In this document: piece by piece, positions 63,047-64,000 of the stretch | Position numbering within the stretch: position 1 is the first letter of the stretch | Layout: every line of letters starts with the position of its first letter | Source: Streptomyces olivoverticillatus | GTDB taxonomy: Bacteria; Actinomycetota; Actinomycetes; Streptomycetales; Streptomycetaceae | Direction of reading: 5' to 3' | Assembly (NCBI RefSeq): GCF_014203555.1 | Contig: NZ_JACHJH010000002.1 | Coordinates: 590,791-654,790, forward strand | Length of the DNA stretch: 64,000 nucleotides | Notes under the pieces: generated by a model | Told to the model about the DNA's origin: nothing | The model's database searches: none | Seen by the model: only the letters and a program-made list of their open reading frames with translations | Position numbers and translations under genes: made by a program

Positions 63047-63775
63047 ATGCGTGCGCGCCTCCGTCTGCTCACTGCCGTCGTCACGGCCGGAATCGCCGTC
63101 GGCGGGCTCAGCGCGTGCGGCATGTTCCGGAAGAACTTCGAGGACGACACCACGCTGTCGCAGAAGATCACTTCCGTGCGGCTGGACAGCGGCTCCGGTG
63201 GGGTCACCCTGCGCGGCAAGGAGGGCGCCAACAAGGTGGACCTGCACCGTTACGTCGAATACGGCGGGGACCGCCCGGCAGGGCCGACGCACCGCGTCGA
63301 GAACGGTGTCCTGGTCCTCCGCGGCTGTGGCGACGACTGCTCGGTGGCCTACACGGTCGACCTGCCGGCGGGGATCCCGGTGACCGGCGGGACCTCGAGC
63401 GGCGCGGTCAGCCTGTCGGGAACGGGCGCGGTAAAGGTGACGACCAGCTCCGGGGCCATTGACCTGGACGGCGTCAGCGGCGCGGTCGAGGTACGGGCCG
63501 AAAGCGGCGCCATCACCGGCCGCGGGCTCAAGGGCGGCCCGGTGAAGGCGAAGACCTCCAGCGGGGCCATCGACCTGACCGTGTCCGCACCCCAGGATGT
63601 ACGGGCGGAAGCCGCCAGCGGCGCGGTCACGGTCACGGTGCCCGCCGGCCGCTACCAGGTGACAGCCCAGAGCAGCAGCGGCGGCAAGGACATAGCCATC
63701 CCCGACGACCGGTCCGCCCCGCACCACCTGGACCTGACCACGAGCAGCGGCGCGATCACGGTCAAGCGCTCGTAG
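63047..63775 (+). CDS. DUF4097 beta-repeat lipoprotein, second copy
   Basis: A 242-residue exported protein. The lipobox GGLSAC places Cys at residue 24. The remainder is a solenoid of repeats of the form S-S-G-A-I/V-D/S-L (GTSSGAVSLSG, TTSSGAIDLDG, AESGAITGRGL, TSSGAIDLTV, AASGAVTVTVP, TSSGAITVKRS), a DUF4097 adhesin-type fold. It is related in design to the lipoprotein at 52827. GGTGGAAG upstream of ATG 63047. Confidence 0.87.
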   Translation: MRARLRLLTAVVTAGIAVGGLSACGMFRKNFEDDTTLSQKITSVRLDSGSGGVTLRGKEGANKVDLHRYVEYGGDRPAGPTHRVENGVLVLRGCGDDCSVAYTVDLPAGIPVTGGTSSGAVSLSGTGAVKVTTSSGAIDLDGVSGAVEVRAESGAITGRGLKGGPVKAKTSSGAIDLTVSAPQDVRAEAASGAVTVTVPAGRYQVTAQSSSGGKDIAIPDDRSAPHHLDLTTSSGAITVKRS

Positions 63776-63778
63776 GGC

Positions 63779-64000
63779 TTACGGCTTGGATGTGGTGCTG
63801 CGCAGATTCGCTTCGCGGACCTTGGCGAGTAGTGCGGCGCGGGAAGGACCCTGCCGGGTCGGCCCCGGGCCGGGGCGTTCGGGGAGGGGCAAGGCGAGGG
63901 CCAAGCCCCGGTAGTCCGCGAAGCGTTGGGTGCCGCAGGCGGTGCACGTGTGGATGCCGCCGGCTGTCGCCCACGCTGCGGCGGGGTGGGCGCAGTGCGC
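63779..64000 (-). CDS. Small CxH...CxxC zinc-binding protein, 5' end outside
   Basis: The minus-strand frame is open from the window edge, giving 73 residues up to TAA at 63779. It contains CAHPAAAW, TCTACGTQRFADYRGLALALPLPE and ALLAKVREANLR, aligned throughout with the 85-residue protein at 56506. The start codon is probably just outside. The zinc site C-x-H...C-x-x-C is conserved. Function is unknown. Confidence 0.75.
   Translation of the reverse strand, partial: AHCAHPAAAWATAGGIHTCTACGTQRFADYRGLALALPLPERPGPGPTRQGPSRAALLAKVREANLRSTTSKP

Overview
This window is about 64 kb of chromosomal DNA from a high-GC actinomycete, almost certainly a Streptomyces or close relative. The signs are GC-rich third codon positions, frequent GTG starts, an HrdA-type sigma factor beside dnaG, a fasR-fabD-fabH-acpP-fabF cluster, a homodimeric aceE, snapalysin with its LysR regulator, and many actinobacterial DUF families (DUF3145, DUF3052, DUF4429, DUF1259). 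Gene density is high and most genes are housekeeping or conserved accessory genes.

Layout. 0-5.7 kb: end of a dGTPase gene, a ferredoxin-reductase-like flavoprotein, an acetyltransferase, dnaG and an hrdA-like sigma gene. 5.7-9.3 kb: an FGGY kinase, a small YtxH-type protein, two identical tandem tRNA-Asn genes, a CAT-anticodon tRNA and a DUF1259 protein. 9.4-21.3 kb: thioredoxin, phosphatase, OsmC, class F sortase, isochorismatase-like protein, a divergent MarR/oxidoreductase pair, membrane and hydrolytic proteins, MgtC-like protein, SGNH lipoprotein, DUF3145 and a beta-hydroxyacid dehydrogenase. 21.4-26.3 kb: type II fatty acid synthesis cluster with its PucR-type activator FasR. 26.4-36.5 kb: pirin, serine hydrolase, a MerR/aldo-keto reductase unit with a textbook MerR promoter, a two-component system whose response-regulator stop codon lies in a short inverted-repeat element, and a divergent TetR/MFS exporter pair. 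36.6-41.4 kb: I36-type inhibitor-like protein, aceE, DUF3052 and an AhpE-like peroxiredoxin, an order I recall as shared with mycobacteria.

41.5-50.3 kb is the most distinctive region: two adjacent TerD genes, a DUF475/TerC-type membrane protein, a TerA-like protein, a TerD with a Pro/Tyr-rich tail, then a tightly coupled operon of an HpcH/HpaI-type lyase, an 823-residue fusion of phosphoribosyltransferase, TRSP, StiP and PELOTA-type domains, and a HAD hydrolase. This matches the tellurium-resistance-linked pathway predicted from comparative genomics to make a nucleoside-like metabolite. Two palindromic repeats in opposite orientation are embedded in the coding sequence of the fusion protein linker.

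50.4-53.6 kb: O-methyltransferase, zinc ribbon protein, coiled-coil secreted protein and a DUF4097 lipoprotein. 53.8-56.9 kb is a small island of visibly lower GC beside a tRNA-Val gene: a decayed tyrosine recombinase, an XRE-NUDIX-hypothetical operon, a divergent pair of small zinc-binding proteins sharing a 14-bp inverted repeat operator, and an acetyltransferase fragment. 56.9-64 kb: snapalysin and its LysR regulator, DedA, a DoxX protein with an iron box, an HNH nuclease, a FetB-like permease, a TMEM165/GDT1 transporter preceded by a probable yybP-ykoY manganese riboswitch, a second DUF4097 lipoprotein, and at the edge a paralogue of one of the island's zinc-binding proteins. No CRISPR array, rRNA or intact insertion sequence was seen.
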